DNA of 64,000 nt from Bacillus sp. EB106-08-02-XG196 (GCF_013396335.1 NZ_JABWSY010000021.1:1-64000), one strand, 5' to 3'. Positions 27,704 to 36,782 are shown, counted from the stretch's first letter. Numbers and translations: made by a program. Notes: generated from the sequence alone by a model not told the origin.

Positions 27704-28222
27704 TTAGTCCGTAACGGTAATCTCACGTTTCATAAGATGATGGGCCATTCCGCAATACTCCATACACAGAATGGTGTAGGTTCCGGGCTTAGTGAATTTA
27801 TAATACACAGTGTTTGTGTATTCAGGCATCGCTTGGGTTTGAGCAACAATATTCAATTGGTCGTCATATAAACCGAAACCATGATTCACATCTTTACTGG
27901 TTACATGAAAAGCAACATAATCCCCAACCTTCAAAGTGTCTAAAGATACATCAAATCCGAACTGTAATGCTGTTACCTGTACATCGACAGGAGTTTCTTC
28001 TGCCTCAGCCCTTTCGAAGGGAAGGTCCTGAAGGGTAAAATAAGTGGCTGCCAACATCACTGCAAATACAACGACAAACCAGACACTTCGAATAAAATAC
28101 CCCTTTTTTTGAACTTCTCCATAATCGACTCTTTTTCCTGACTTCAACAATACGGTGGCAAAGATAAGAATGATAAAAACACAAAAAAGTAAAGTGATCA
28201 TCCAGGATGCCTGTTGATACAT
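27704..28222 (-). CDS. Cytochrome oxidase subunit II (CuA protein)
   Basis: 172 residues from ATG 28222 (AAGGGGG upstream). Two N-terminal helices, then a cupredoxin domain with CuA ligands: His in DVNHGFG and the cluster CMEYCGMAHHLM. No cytochrome c extension as in caa3 subunit II, so electrons should come from a separate cytochrome c. First gene of the operon; 22 nt before subunit I. Confidence 0.9.
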   Translation of the reverse strand: MYQQASWMITLLFCVFIILIFATVLLKSGKRVDYGEVQKKGYFIRSVWFVVVFAVMLAATYFTLQDLPFERAEAEETPVDVQVTALQFGFDVSLDTLKVGDYVAFHVTSKDVNHGFGLYDDQLNIVAQTQAMPEYTNTVYYKFTKPGTYTILCMEYCGMAHHLMKREITVTD

Positions 28223-28550
28223 AAACCAAACCCCCTTGTTAGAATTCAAATTTATGACTTAACAAGTATGAGAAAAAAAGACTCCCCTTTACATTAAGAG
28301 AAAATAAAAATCATTACCGTTAAATAAATCACGTTTTTATGGAAAATTCTGAAAATAATAAAGCTAATAATCTAGTAAAAAATAAAGGGTATATTCATAG
28401 CAATCGAGTAAGAGCAGAAATCTAGCCTTGGATTTTGAACTGGGGAACACTAGTGATTTCAACGGACAACTGTTCAGCTAACCTGTCCGATATATGATCC
28501 TCAATTAAATTACTGTTAATCCACTAATAAAAAATCACTTTATGTATAAA

Positions 28551-28569
28551 ATACTGTACATATAAGTAC
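28551..28569 (+). promoter_or_regulatory. Palindrome before the small membrane protein pair
   Basis: CTGTACATATAAGTACAG, a 6-bp inverted repeat with 6-nt centre just upstream of the AAGGTGG ribosome binding site. It could be an operator or an mRNA stem masking the start. The preceding 28223-28550 has no gene; it contains a CGGACA...TGTCCG dyad near 28461-28492. Confidence 0.4.
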
Positions 28570-28583
28570 AGAAGGTGGCTAAC

Positions 28584-29066
28584 ATGAAAACATTGTGGCT
28601 TTTTCTACTATTAGCAATTTTTTCTATAATTTCCTTGTATATTTTGATAAAAAAAAAGAACGTCACTAGCGTCTTGGTCTATTATTTTTTATCCAATATT
28701 CTTATTACAAATACAGGTGTAATCATTAACTTAAATTTAAAATTAACAAAGCAAGATCCCTCAAGCGAATTAATTTTATGGACACAAAAAATTCCTGAGT
28801 TAACACTTAAGCCAGCCTTACTTTTGTGGTTAATTTATATGTTGTTTTCTAACAGGTCAATTTTCACTAAACTTATTCAGCTCTTCATATTCTTAACCGC
28901 ACTTATTTCTATTGAAATCTATTTCGTTCAAATTGAATATTTGGAATGGGTAAATTGGAATGTATTTTATTCATGTTTGAGATACAGTCTAATTATTTTA
29001 TTATTGGCTATTTACTTCTTTTATTTTGAAAAACTTATTTATAGAGACAAGGTGAAGACTAAATGA
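28584..29066 (+). CDS. Small integral membrane protein, CBO0543-like
   Basis: 160 residues from ATG 28584 (AAGGTGG 7 nt upstream). About five hydrophobic helices; no catalytic motif. Its stop overlaps the next start (ATGA), and the two proteins have similar size and topology, so they are likely a co-translated pair. Function unknown. Confidence 0.75.
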   Translation: MKTLWLFLLLAIFSIISLYILIKKKNVTSVLVYYFLSNILITNTGVIINLNLKLTKQDPSSELILWTQKIPELTLKPALLLWLIYMLFSNRSIFTKLIQLFIFLTALISIEIYFVQIEYLEWVNWNVFYSCLRYSLIILLLAIYFFYFEKLIYRDKVKTK

Positions 29067-29584
29067 TGTTACCTCTTCCTAAGCAATTTGATGCAAATGA
29101 AATATTTATTATTATTTCTACAGTGTTATCTTGGGCTGTAATGTTTAAATTACGTAGACATTTATCTGCCGTAACCATCAATATTATATGGATATTTAAT
29201 GTCTTTCTGGCTTTATTGGCTGATATAACCATTAGTGTAAAACCATATGACTTTTACTATACGATCGATCATAAATCACATGAATTATTTGATGTGTTAT
29301 TGCATTTTGCAACATACCCTACTCTTTCTTACTTTGTAGTAACCTTCTATCAACATAATAAACCCAAGGGTTTAAAGCTTCTTTTTTATATTATTTTTTG
29401 GGCAGGGGTAGCTATTGCTCTAGAATGGATTTCGGTGAAATTTCATGTTTTTACATATACGGGTTGGAAATTGTATTTATCCTTTTTCACTTATTTGGTT
29501 GTATTTGCTGCTAACATTTGGCTTTCAAACTTTATTGAAAAGAGACACCCTTATAAAGCAACCTCAACTAGTAGATTCAATTAA
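29063..29584 (+). CDS. CBO0543-family membrane protein
   Basis: 173 residues, five predicted helices. The late part (ALEWISVKFHVFTYTGWK, then a final helix and FIEKRHP) resembles the CBO0543 family of Bacilli and Clostridia, whose function is unknown. Translationally coupled to the gene before it. A/T-rich and small like other poorly conserved membrane genes of these genomes. Confidence 0.75.
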   Translation: MMLPLPKQFDANEIFIIISTVLSWAVMFKLRRHLSAVTINIIWIFNVFLALLADITISVKPYDFYYTIDHKSHELFDVLLHFATYPTLSYFVVTFYQHNKPKGLKLLFYIIFWAGVAIALEWISVKFHVFTYTGWKLYLSFFTYLVVFAANIWLSNFIEKRHPYKATSTSRFN

Positions 29585-29717
29585 ATCATTATTTTAGGAA
29601 AATAAATGGCCTTTCTTTGTGAAATCTGGCTAAAAAACTTAGAATCTCAATGGTCTAGCACGGAATTCTACATCAACTACTGGTAACATTTGATTTTAAC
29701 CAGTTTATTTTATAACT

Positions 29718-29768
29718 ACAAAACACTCACAAATGTTGATAAATAGTTATTCGTGAGTGTTTTTTTTA
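29718..29768 (+). terminator. Terminator after the membrane protein pair
   Basis: 10-bp stem AAACACTCAC/GTGAGTGTTT (29721-29730 with 29753-29762), then a T-run. Confidence 0.85.
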
Positions 29769-29808
29769 CATGGCGAAATGAGTTGCATTACCAGGTCTGT
29801 CGAAGAGA

Positions 29809-29997
29809 ATGGTTCAGGAAATTACAAGTGGAACCTATCATTCGATATTTCTAAAAATCCATAAAAGTCAAGGTGATAATCGGAAAATACGATCGAGCGA
29901 TAATCACAAGCATACCTATCTTCAAATTATCATGAAAGAAATGGGCGTAGGAGAAGAAAATGAACCTGAACCCTTGATTGCGATTTTGTCACTATGA
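29809..29997 (+). CDS. Short open frame, possible gene remnant
   Basis: 62 codons. The C-terminal part (KSQGDNRKIRSSDNHKHTY, MGVGEENEPEPLIAIL) looks protein-like in composition, but I do not recognise it. There is no clear ribosome binding site, and it follows directly on a terminator. It may be the tail of a deleted gene. Codons upstream in the same frame are open only briefly. Confidence 0.25.
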   Translation: MVQEITSGTYHSIFLKIHKSQGDNRKIRSSDNHKHTYLQIIMKEMGVGEENEPEPLIAILSL

Positions 29998-30063
29998 GGA
30001 CCAAATACCTCCAAACTACTATCTTGGTAGATAGATATAGCATAGAGGAGCCTAAAACATTAA

Positions 30064-30327
30064 TTAGACTTGCTTTTTTATTTGTTCTTGCAAAATTTTT
30101 ATTTGCTGTTGCATTTGTTCTAGTTGTTGTTGCATTTGTTGCTGCTGTAATTCTTGTTGTTGTTTCTCTATTTGTGCTTGGATTGTACTATTTTTATCTT
30201 GTTCAAATGCCATAGCTTGCCCTATAAGACCTAATGTATCTCCTGTCACAGTAAACCATTGTCCAATTAATTGTAGAATACCAGCCAGATTATTGTCATT
30301 CCCGCCATTCCCATTATATGAATTCAC
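30064..30327 (-). CDS. Small Gln-rich coiled-coil protein
   Basis: 87 residues from GTG 30327 with AGAAGGGGATATA before it. An Asn/Gly-rich start (MNSYNGNGGNDN), a short hydrophobic middle (about 13-43) and a C-terminal half made almost only of Gln, Glu, Lys and Leu/Ile/Met in heptad-like order, predicted coiled coil. No family recognised; a spore-coat or cell-surface structural role would fit the composition but is not shown. Confidence 0.6.
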   Translation of the reverse strand: MNSYNGNGGNDNNLAGILQLIGQWFTVTGDTLGLIGQAMAFEQDKNSTIQAQIEKQQQELQQQQMQQQLEQMQQQIKILQEQIKKQV

Positions 30328-30588
30328 TATATCCCCTTCTTTTTTGTAACTGTTTTTATGTTATGCGAACAGGGCTTGGATGGCATCAAAAAAACTATTG
30401 CGTACCATAGTAACAACCGTTATTGAAATGGTTTAAATGTGGACTATTATTGTAGTACAAAGCACATTCCTCTATAAAGGTAGTTATCGACAATATACGT
30501 TAGATACCTATTTATGAGCATGTCTTCTAGAATGAATGGAATCCCAAAATAATTCAATTAAACACTTAGATAAAACCATTACAGAAAA

Positions 30589-30819
30589 GTGGAATTTAAT
30601 AAATTTACATATACTATCGTAACAAAACTCGAAATACCAACCTATTTTGTTATGGGAAAATACGACTATATGACATCGTCTAATGCAGCGAAAAATTATT
30701 TTGATAAGATTGAAGCCAATCAAAAAGAATTTATTTCTTTTGAACAATCAGCTCATTTTCCGCAATTTGAGGAGGAGGGAAAATTTTACAAATGGATGGT
30801 CGATACATTTATAAAATAA
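30589..30819 (+). pseudogene. C-terminal remnant of an alpha/beta-hydrolase gene
   Basis: 76 codons matching only the end of an alpha/beta hydrolase: IPTYFVMGKYDYMTS (strand with the acid residue) and SFEQSAHFPQFEE with the catalytic His. The nucleophile and N-terminal two thirds are missing and no ribosome binding site is visible. 30328-30588 shows no other gene. Confidence 0.7.
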
Positions 30820-30846
30820 TATATTTAAGTTAACATAATAAATAAA

Positions 30847-30878
30847 AAGGGACATCTTTTATATGAGATGTTCCTTCT
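30847..30878 (+). terminator. Terminator after the hydrolase remnant
   Basis: 11-bp stem (30847-30857 with 30866-30876, one mismatch) ending in CTTCTTT. Confidence 0.65.
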
Positions 30879-30990
30879 TTATATGAAATTAATAAGAGGA
30901 AATAAAAGTAAATTGTCGAATAAGGCATATAGAACCTTATTGAGGAGACGTTAAAAGGTTTGAAGAGAATGTAAAGGGGGGAACACGTTT

Positions 30991-33054
30991 ATGATTCCAG
31001 CAAAAATAGATCCCACATCCATCACTGCCATAGGAATAAAAAGCGTGGAATCCATCGTTGATTGGTTCGATCTGAATAAGCAATCGTTCTATACACTCGG
31101 TTGGTCCTATCTTGGCAATCAACAGCAAATGGAAGAGCTTTTTTACCAGGTCATTCTAAAAGTCCACAAGGAATCCCCTCGATTTAAAAGGGAAACATCA
31201 TTCGAATCGTGGGTCACATCCATCTTCATACATATATGCCGGGAGCTTTCTGCTGATAGAAGTTTACTAAATAGAGTGGAAGGGGAAACTCGTCAGGATA
31301 TATTTAAAGCACTTGATCAATTAAAAGAGGATGAGAAAGATGCGATGGTCCTAACATATGTAAAAGGTATCTCTAAGGAAGAAGGTGCACATCTTCTCCA
31401 AGTTTCAGTAGAAAAGATGAAAGAGCTTTTGTTTTCCGGAATTCAGTCACTTAGAAAAGGGATGGGGGAAGGAACTAACTATAATGGCTGTAAAGAGTAT
31501 CAAAAGGATTATATCGATTACTTAGAAAGAAACTTGGATCGTCCGAAAAAGATTGATTTAGAGGAACATATTTATCATTGCCCTGATTGTCAGGCAGATT
31601 TGGCTACTTTTCAGGATGTCATGTTAACCCTGGTAAATCTTACTGATAGGATGGAAGATTTGCATGTGCCATCGGGATTCATGGAGAACATTAAAGATAG
31701 ACTGGCAGAAAAGGAAAAGCATAGACAGCAGAAGAACAAGAAACGTCTAAGAAAAGGACTTGTATTTGCAGGTATATTCGCAATATTACTAGGAATAGAA
31801 TTTTTTACAGGTGCGTTTTCCAAATCCTACTATACATGGACAGAAGAGGATCAGGAATTGCGTGCCTTTCTTCAACAGGACCTGGGTGAAAGTCTGAACC
31901 TTGAAGCCGAAAGTAATGGGGTGAAAATCAGGATCAAGAGTGCGATTGCGGATGAAGTTCAGACGCTTGTTTTTTACGAAATAGAAGATACAGAAGAAGA
32001 CAATCAATATTTCATGGATGTTTATGAGGGGGTTTTTGTGGAGAACGATTATGAAATCATGAACACTTCTGCATATCCAAGGTACTATCCTCCTGTCCTT
32101 GAAGGTGATGTAAATATTGAAGAAAAGAACGTGTATCAAGGGAAGATAGGTCTGCAGCCACTCACAGAGGATAACGGGACAATCAAACTAAAGATCACAA
32201 AGCTTCTGAAATTGGTTCGTGATACCTCTGATCAGAATGGTTTTGTGGCTGGGGGCATGGTAAGTGAAACAGGGGAGTGGAACTTCGAGATCCCTGTAAC
32301 AAAACAGCCTTCCGTCGAATATGCCTTGGATGAAGAAACGATAGTTGAAGGAATCCCGGTTCGATTTGATAAACTGACCATTGCACCTACTGCGACGGTT
32401 TTGCAATATGGTGTTAATATTGAACAGCGAGAGAAGCGGTTAGACGTTATTAATTTTAATAATTTAGAAGTGAACCATAAAAAAGTGAAAGCGGATAGGT
32501 ACAGCAGCTCTTTTTTAGAAGGATCCTATGAGGCAAATTGGATTCCAATGCAAACACACTTTGAGTCACTTTTTGGAGAAAAGCCAAAAGAGATTAATGT
32601 TCAATTCGAATCGATTTATTTTACTATTGAAGACCCACAAACCATCGAATTGGATGCTTCACATGAATATCCTCAAACCTTTGAATATGCAGGCAGTACA
32701 ATGTCTATCGACAAGGTAGAAGTTGGACAGCCGACGAAAGTTGTCATAAGTAATCATGAGAATCGGACATATGAATATCTTAACTTCCAAGTTGTGGGTG
32801 AGGATGTAAGTGAAATTGTTTCATTGGAGATGGATTCTGAAGGAGTGCTCGTTGATAAAAACGGGGTGGAATACAATATGAATGAACCTATATCCTATGA
32901 AAAAATTGAGCAGCCCCGTCATTTCATAACAGTAATTAGCGCGAAGTTACGCCATAATAATCCTGAAGAAAAAGTTATTCCTAAAAAGCTGGAGATTTAT
33001 GGATATAATGCAATGAAATATCTAAATGATGTTGTGAAAATTTCGTTGGAATAA
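30991..33054 (+). CDS. Sigma-factor-like / anti-sigma fusion membrane protein
   Basis: 687 residues from ATG 30991 (GGGGGG before it). Residues about 30-85 resemble ECF sigma region 2 (SYLGNQQQMEELFYQVILKV), about 107-157 region 4 with its helix-turn-helix (LKEDEKDAMVLTYVKGISKE, then QSLRKGM). About 167-205 is a zf-HC2 anti-sigma domain (Cys167, HIYHCPDC), 256-275 one membrane helix, and about 280-687 a large extracytoplasmic beta-rich part of the DUF4179/DUF5643 type. Normally sigma and anti-sigma are separate neighbouring genes; here both are in one polypeptide. Region 2 lacks some acidic and aromatic residues usual for promoter melting. It stands alone, with no partner gene. Confidence 0.85.
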   Translation: MIPAKIDPTSITAIGIKSVESIVDWFDLNKQSFYTLGWSYLGNQQQMEELFYQVILKVHKESPRFKRETSFESWVTSIFIHICRELSADRSLLNRVEGETRQDIFKALDQLKEDEKDAMVLTYVKGISKEEGAHLLQVSVEKMKELLFSGIQSLRKGMGEGTNYNGCKEYQKDYIDYLERNLDRPKKIDLEEHIYHCPDCQADLATFQDVMLTLVNLTDRMEDLHVPSGFMENIKDRLAEKEKHRQQKNKKRLRKGLVFAGIFAILLGIEFFTGAFSKSYYTWTEEDQELRAFLQQDLGESLNLEAESNGVKIRIKSAIADEVQTLVFYEIEDTEEDNQYFMDVYEGVFVENDYEIMNTSAYPRYYPPVLEGDVNIEEKNVYQGKIGLQPLTEDNGTIKLKITKLLKLVRDTSDQNGFVAGGMVSETGEWNFEIPVTKQPSVEYALDEETIVEGIPVRFDKLTIAPTATVLQYGVNIEQREKRLDVINFNNLEVNHKKVKADRYSSSFLEGSYEANWIPMQTHFESLFGEKPKEINVQFESIYFTIEDPQTIELDASHEYPQTFEYAGSTMSIDKVEVGQPTKVVISNHENRTYEYLNFQVVGEDVSEIVSLEMDSEGVLVDKNGVEYNMNEPISYEKIEQPRHFITVISAKLRHNNPEEKVIPKKLEIYGYNAMKYLNDVVKISLE

Positions 33055-33135
33055 AAATTTTTTCTATTATTCACATCTTAGTATAAAAATTTAGAAATAG
33101 AGAACGAAAGAAAAGTAGGAAGGAAAGTGGGGATT

Positions 33136-34284
33136 ATGGATTTTCAATTCTCAGAGGATATTAAAGTTTTAAAACAAAGTATTCGGGATTTTATTGATTG
33201 CGAAGTGGATCCGCTTGCAATGGAAATTGAAGAAAAAGATGAAATTCCTGAAAAAATTATGAAAATGTCTAAGGAAATGGGCTTGTTTGGATTAAGCATC
33301 CCTGAAGAATACGGCGGTACGGGAATTGGAATGGTTGGCAAGTGTGCGATTTACGAGGAATTAGGCAGAACACATAATGGGTATACCACCGTCATCGGTG
33401 CCCATACAGGGATCGGATCTGTTGGGATCGTAGAGATGGGAAATGAAGGACAAAAGAGAAAATATTTGCCCTCAATGGCAAGAGGGGAAATGATCGGTGC
33501 CTTTGCTTTGACAGAACCTAGTGCAGGCTCACATGCAACGAACCTCAAAACAACTGCGGTAAGAATAGGAAATAAATTTATCTTAAATGGAAGTAAACAT
33601 TACATTACAAATGCTCCTATCGCGGATGTCTTTACGGTTATGGCCGTAACAGATCCATCGAAGGGAGCAAAGGGAATTACCTCCTTTATCGTAGAGAAAG
33701 ATTTTCCTGGGTTCACAGTAGGGAAAAATGAAAAGAAAATGGGTCTTCACGGATCCCATTCTGCAGAAATTTTCTTTGAAGATTGTGAAGTCCCTGTAGA
33801 AAATGTGCTTGGTCAAGAGGGACAAGGGTATGTCAACGCTTTGAAAATTCTTGCCAATGGCCGGGCGGGGCTTGCTGCAAGAAATCTAGGTTCTTCGGAT
33901 AAGCTTTTAGAGATGTCTATTCAACATGCAAATACAAGAATTCAGTTTGGTAAACCGATTTTTGAACAACAAATTATTCAACATTACTTGGCTGACATGG
34001 CTCTTGATATAGAGGCATTAAGAAGCATGACCTACAGAGTTGCATGGATGGTAGACCAGGAGATGAAGATCATTAAGGAAGCGGCCATGGTTAAACTTCT
34101 CGGTTCCGAGGTTTATAATCGTGTCGCGGATAAAGCTGTGCAGATTCACGGAGGAATTGGTTATATTGCTGAATTCCCTGTGGAACGTTTTTATCGGGAT
34201 GCTAGAATAACCAAGATTTATGAAGGAACCTCTGAAATCCAAAAGAATATTATTGCTGCTCAGTTAAAACGGGAATATCTCTAG
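33136..34284 (+). CDS. Acyl-CoA dehydrogenase
   Basis: 382 residues from ATG 33136 (AGGAAAGTGGGG upstream; the GTG at 33127 lies inside this). Full-length family fold: FALTEPSAGSHATN (FAD/substrate signature), ITNAPIADVF, and near the C-terminus QIHGGIGYIAEFPVERFYRDARI and the catalytic-Glu region IYEGTSEIQ. FAD enzyme of fatty-acid or branched-chain acyl-CoA oxidation, passing electrons to ETF. A stand-alone gene here; chain-length specificity is not readable. Confidence 0.93.
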   Translation: MDFQFSEDIKVLKQSIRDFIDCEVDPLAMEIEEKDEIPEKIMKMSKEMGLFGLSIPEEYGGTGIGMVGKCAIYEELGRTHNGYTTVIGAHTGIGSVGIVEMGNEGQKRKYLPSMARGEMIGAFALTEPSAGSHATNLKTTAVRIGNKFILNGSKHYITNAPIADVFTVMAVTDPSKGAKGITSFIVEKDFPGFTVGKNEKKMGLHGSHSAEIFFEDCEVPVENVLGQEGQGYVNALKILANGRAGLAARNLGSSDKLLEMSIQHANTRIQFGKPIFEQQIIQHYLADMALDIEALRSMTYRVAWMVDQEMKIIKEAAMVKLLGSEVYNRVADKAVQIHGGIGYIAEFPVERFYRDARITKIYEGTSEIQKNIIAAQLKREYL

Positions 34285-34401
34285 ATTTAAAACAAATAAA
34301 AAGTATAAGGATGGATTTAACCAAGGTTATAAAGTAATATAGATATTTGAACGGATGCCAAAAAAGCCTCCGCATTGCGATAAAATATGGAGGGTAAGAG
34401 A

Positions 34402-34611
34402 ATGAATAAACGATGGACAATTGGAAAAATTAAGGAATTCGTTGAGAACAATTCGGAGAGTAAGTTGCTAACGACGGAATATCACGGCTTTTCTCAAAAG
34501 TTACTATTTAAATGTGCATGTGGCAGCAACTTTGAAAAAACATTAACGAAATTTAAAAATAATAACCAACGTAAATGTGATGTGTGCCAACCGCCAAAAG
34601 CGGCACGATAG
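34402..34611 (+). CDS. Small zinc-ribbon-like protein
   Basis: 69 residues from ATG 34402 (GGAGGG 7 nt upstream). KCACG...CDVCQ gives a C-x-C...C-x2-C pattern that could bind zinc, resembling the small ribbon domains found in or beside nucleases and restriction-like proteins. Basic and single-domain; function unknown. No operon partner. Confidence 0.7.
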   Translation: MNKRWTIGKIKEFVENNSESKLLTTEYHGFSQKLLFKCACGSNFEKTLTKFKNNNQRKCDVCQPPKAAR

Positions 34612-34872
34612 CGATAGCGAATAAACGATGTGCTGATTTCTATTTAAGAGAAGTTGGCACTATTTTTATTTTATTAAAGTGTGAAAGTTTATAGCTGGTA
34701 AAAATGGCTGTCCATGTCTTCTTGCAAATAACTTAGAAAAATGTTAAGCTTTAGAAGAATTATTTTTGTTCGGTGTAAAGGATAGTATAAGATTAACTTT
34801 TCGTCTTGATGATCACTGAGTGCAAGGATAGTAACACATTGTGTGCAAAGCACACAGCAGGAGGAAACAAAA

Positions 34873-35073
34873 ATGGAACAAGGTAAAGTAAAATGGTTTA
34901 ACGCAGAAAAAGGTTTCGGATTTATCGAGCGTGAAGCAGGAGAAGACGTATTCGTTCATTTCTCAGCTATCCAAGGCGAAGGTTTCAAATCTTTAGACGA
35001 AGGTCAAGCAGTTACTTTTGACGTTGAGCAAGGTCAACGTGGAGCTCAAGCTGCTAACGTGCGTAAAGCTTAA
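34873..35073 (+). CDS. Cold-shock protein (CspA/CspD family)
   Basis: 66 residues from ATG 34873 (GCAGGAGGAAAC before it). RNP1 KGFGFIE and RNP2 VFVHFSAI, the two RNA-binding motifs of the cold-shock domain. An RNA chaperone that binds single-stranded nucleic acid. A leader of roughly 90 nt or more with C/A-rich direct repeats (GTGTGCAAAGCACACAG) separates it from the likely promoter, as usual for csp genes. Confidence 0.96.
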   Translation: MEQGKVKWFNAEKGFGFIEREAGEDVFVHFSAIQGEGFKSLDEGQAVTFDVEQGQRGAQAANVRKA

Positions 35074-35088
35074 TAATAAGAACAAACT

Positions 35089-35117
35089 AACAGGCTCTTT
35101 ATAGAGTCTGTTTTTTT
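35089..35117 (+). terminator. Terminator of the cold-shock gene
   Basis: 10-bp stem AACAGGCTCT/AGAGTCTGTT with 4-nt loop and T-run. Confidence 0.93.
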
Positions 35118-35227
35118 ATTTCCTATTTTAAACACACGGAAGTAATTTGGATATTAGATAAATTTATGTCAATATGGAATATGATTAGTACTTTTGAAAA
35201 TTTATTAATAGCTCTTGGAGGATTTGT

Positions 35228-35563
35228 ATGCCCCATATAATCATTAGAGGAGTTTCAGTAGATCAGGTAAAAACAATTAGTTCTTCATTAGTACTAGGAT
35301 TGGCGGATTTATGTGTATGTGAAACAGATAATTTCACGTTAGAAATTGTCCAATCAACCTATGTGTTTGATGGCGATGAAGTGCAAGGATACCCATTGAT
35401 TGAAGTTAAATGGTTCGAACGCGGTCAGGAGATTCAAGACCAATTTGCGAGCATTATAACCAAACATATTCAATCACTTGGAATTCCAGAGGTAGAAGTC
35501 GCTTTCAGCACATTCCTGAAGTCCGCTTATTATCTAAACGGGAAGAGTTTTGCCTCTTCGTGA
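35228..35563 (+). CDS. DUF1904 family protein
   Basis: 111 residues; CTTGGAGGATTTGT precedes ATG. Small alpha/beta protein with the tautomerase-like start MPHIIIRGV and ending YYLNGKSF, as in the DUF1904 family of Bacilli. The family is structurally tautomerase-like, but its activity is unknown. Confidence 0.8.
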   Translation: MPHIIIRGVSVDQVKTISSSLVLGLADLCVCETDNFTLEIVQSTYVFDGDEVQGYPLIEVKWFERGQEIQDQFASIITKHIQSLGIPEVEVAFSTFLKSAYYLNGKSFASS

Positions 35564-35583
35564 CGTTAAGGATTATCAAAAAA

Positions 35584-35626
35584 AGTGCCTGGCACCATCC
35601 ATGAAATTGGAGGGTGCCAGGCGATT
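35584..35626 (+). terminator. GTGCCTGGCACC-type hairpin after the DUF1904 gene
   Basis: Perfect 10-bp stem GCCTGGCACC/GGTGCCAGGC (35587-35596 with 35613-35622), A-run before and ATTTT after. A stem of this wording recurs in Bacillaceae genomes; here it probably works as terminator. Confidence 0.7.
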
Positions 35627-35767
35627 TTCTGGAATCCTTCTTCATCAAAAAGGCTGAAAATATTAATTAAGGTATTTATACTGTTACCCTGGCATATCAT
35701 TATCAAAAAAGGCCAAATTGGATATTATTGTTTAAGGATTTTTTTCGACAAAAAACGCAAAATTCTC

Positions 35768-35796
35768 TTGACGGTTGGGAAATAACTTTGTATTAT
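35768..35796 (+). promoter_or_regulatory. Sigma-A promoter of tRNA-Gly
   Basis: TTGACG (35768-35773), 17-nt spacer, TATTAT (35791-35796), about 48 nt before the tRNA. Confidence 0.75.
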
Positions 35797-35843
35797 AATA
35801 AATGTGTTTAAGTTCTTAAACTTTTGTTAATAATTATTTTTGT

Positions 35844-35917
35844 GCGGGTGTAGTTTAGTGGTAAAACCTCAGCCTTCCAAGCTGATGTTGTGAGTTCGAT
35901 TCTCATCACCCGCTCCA
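35844..35917 (+). tRNA. tRNA-Gly (anticodon TCC)
   Basis: Complete cloverleaf, anticodon TCC, encoded CCA. Solitary gene with its own promoter and terminator. It complements the tRNA-Gly(GCC) of the cluster. Confidence 0.96.
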
Positions 35918-35928
35918 TACATATTACC

Positions 35929-35973
35929 AAACGCAGTGTATCGTTACGTGAGAACGATGCATTGCGTTTTTTT
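35929..35973 (+). terminator. Terminator of tRNA-Gly
   Basis: 16-bp near-perfect stem (35930-35945 with 35953-35968) followed by T7. Confidence 0.93.
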
Positions 35974-36003
35974 ATATTTTTGCTCCTTAAAAAGGAGGCG
36001 TTG

Positions 36004-36675
36004 TTAATCGCCCCCTACTATGTAATAGCTTGCATCACCGCCATGAATTTGTGTGAACATCTTCATCAACGACTCTGTCAGCCTTTCCGCATTTTTCACC
36101 GCTGTTGAAGGCTTTAAATAGATGATCTGCAGCGCATTTTTTGTTGCTTCCGTTACCGGAGCTCTATTGGAATCTACAAAAGGACTGCCAAAAGGTCCAA
36201 GCTTATCTGCTGAGACGATAAGGTTTTCTAACGAATTCATGCGGCGATTAAGGCCTAAATATTCTTCCCCAGCCTCAGCGACCTTAATTGTGATAGGGCC
36301 CTCTAGTTGATTGCTGTCATAAATACCAATTGGCACCTGATATTGCAAGGAGAAAAAGTTATTGATATCAATGGCACTTTGGACTGTGGTGAGATAATTC
36401 TGTTTCTCAACTTTGCGGTATAGAGCCTCTACAGAAGGGCGATACCGGTTAGGGTCTTTGCCAAAAGTTTTAAAAATACTGCGCCATTCCTGAATTCCAG
36501 GCAGCTCTGTTAGGTTTTTATTTTCTAAATCAAAGTAAATCGATTCTTGAAAAAGCTGCAGTCTTCCTTTTACCATTTGTGGGGAATCGCCTACGGTAAT
36601 ATCTTTATATTCAATAACTCCTAGCTTAAATTTAGGAATCTGGCTGATTATTTCTGACGAAAGCTGAATTTCCAA
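36004..36675 (-). CDS. B3/B4 tRNA-binding domain protein (PheT-like editing domain)
   Basis: 223 residues from TTG 36675, which has GGAGGTGG 5 nt upstream; the ATG at 36714 has none. A stand-alone B3/B4 domain as in the beta subunit of phenylalanyl-tRNA synthetase (EWRSIFKTFGKDPNRYRPS, VEALYRKV, then GRMNSL-like RRMNSLENL). Related stand-alone proteins are thought to edit or bind aminoacyl-tRNA or sense amino acids; not proven for this group. Divergent from queG. Confidence 0.8.
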   Translation of the reverse strand: MEIQLSSEIISQIPKFKLGVIEYKDITVGDSPQMVKGRLQLFQESIYFDLENKNLTELPGIQEWRSIFKTFGKDPNRYRPSVEALYRKVEKQNYLTTVQSAIDINNFFSLQYQVPIGIYDSNQLEGPITIKVAEAGEEYLGLNRRMNSLENLIVSADKLGPFGSPFVDSNRAPVTEATKNALQIIYLKPSTAVKNAERLTESLMKMFTQIHGGDASYYIVGGD

Positions 36676-36782
36676 TGATTCCACCTCCAAAATTTCATAA
36701 AAATAGTTTATCATAATGAGATATGGAACGAGAAATTAGCGGCTTACCTATAGATTATTTTTAGAAGAAGGGAGGTTTTGGA

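Noticed and set aside
30508-30747. Minus-strand frame over the hydrolase remnant
   Set aside because: The plus-strand frame shows clear alpha/beta-hydrolase C-terminal motifs; the other strand is a shadow.
32188-32406. Short minus-strand frames within the sigma/anti-sigma fusion gene
   Set aside because: No ribosome binding site and they lie wholly inside a well-supported gene.
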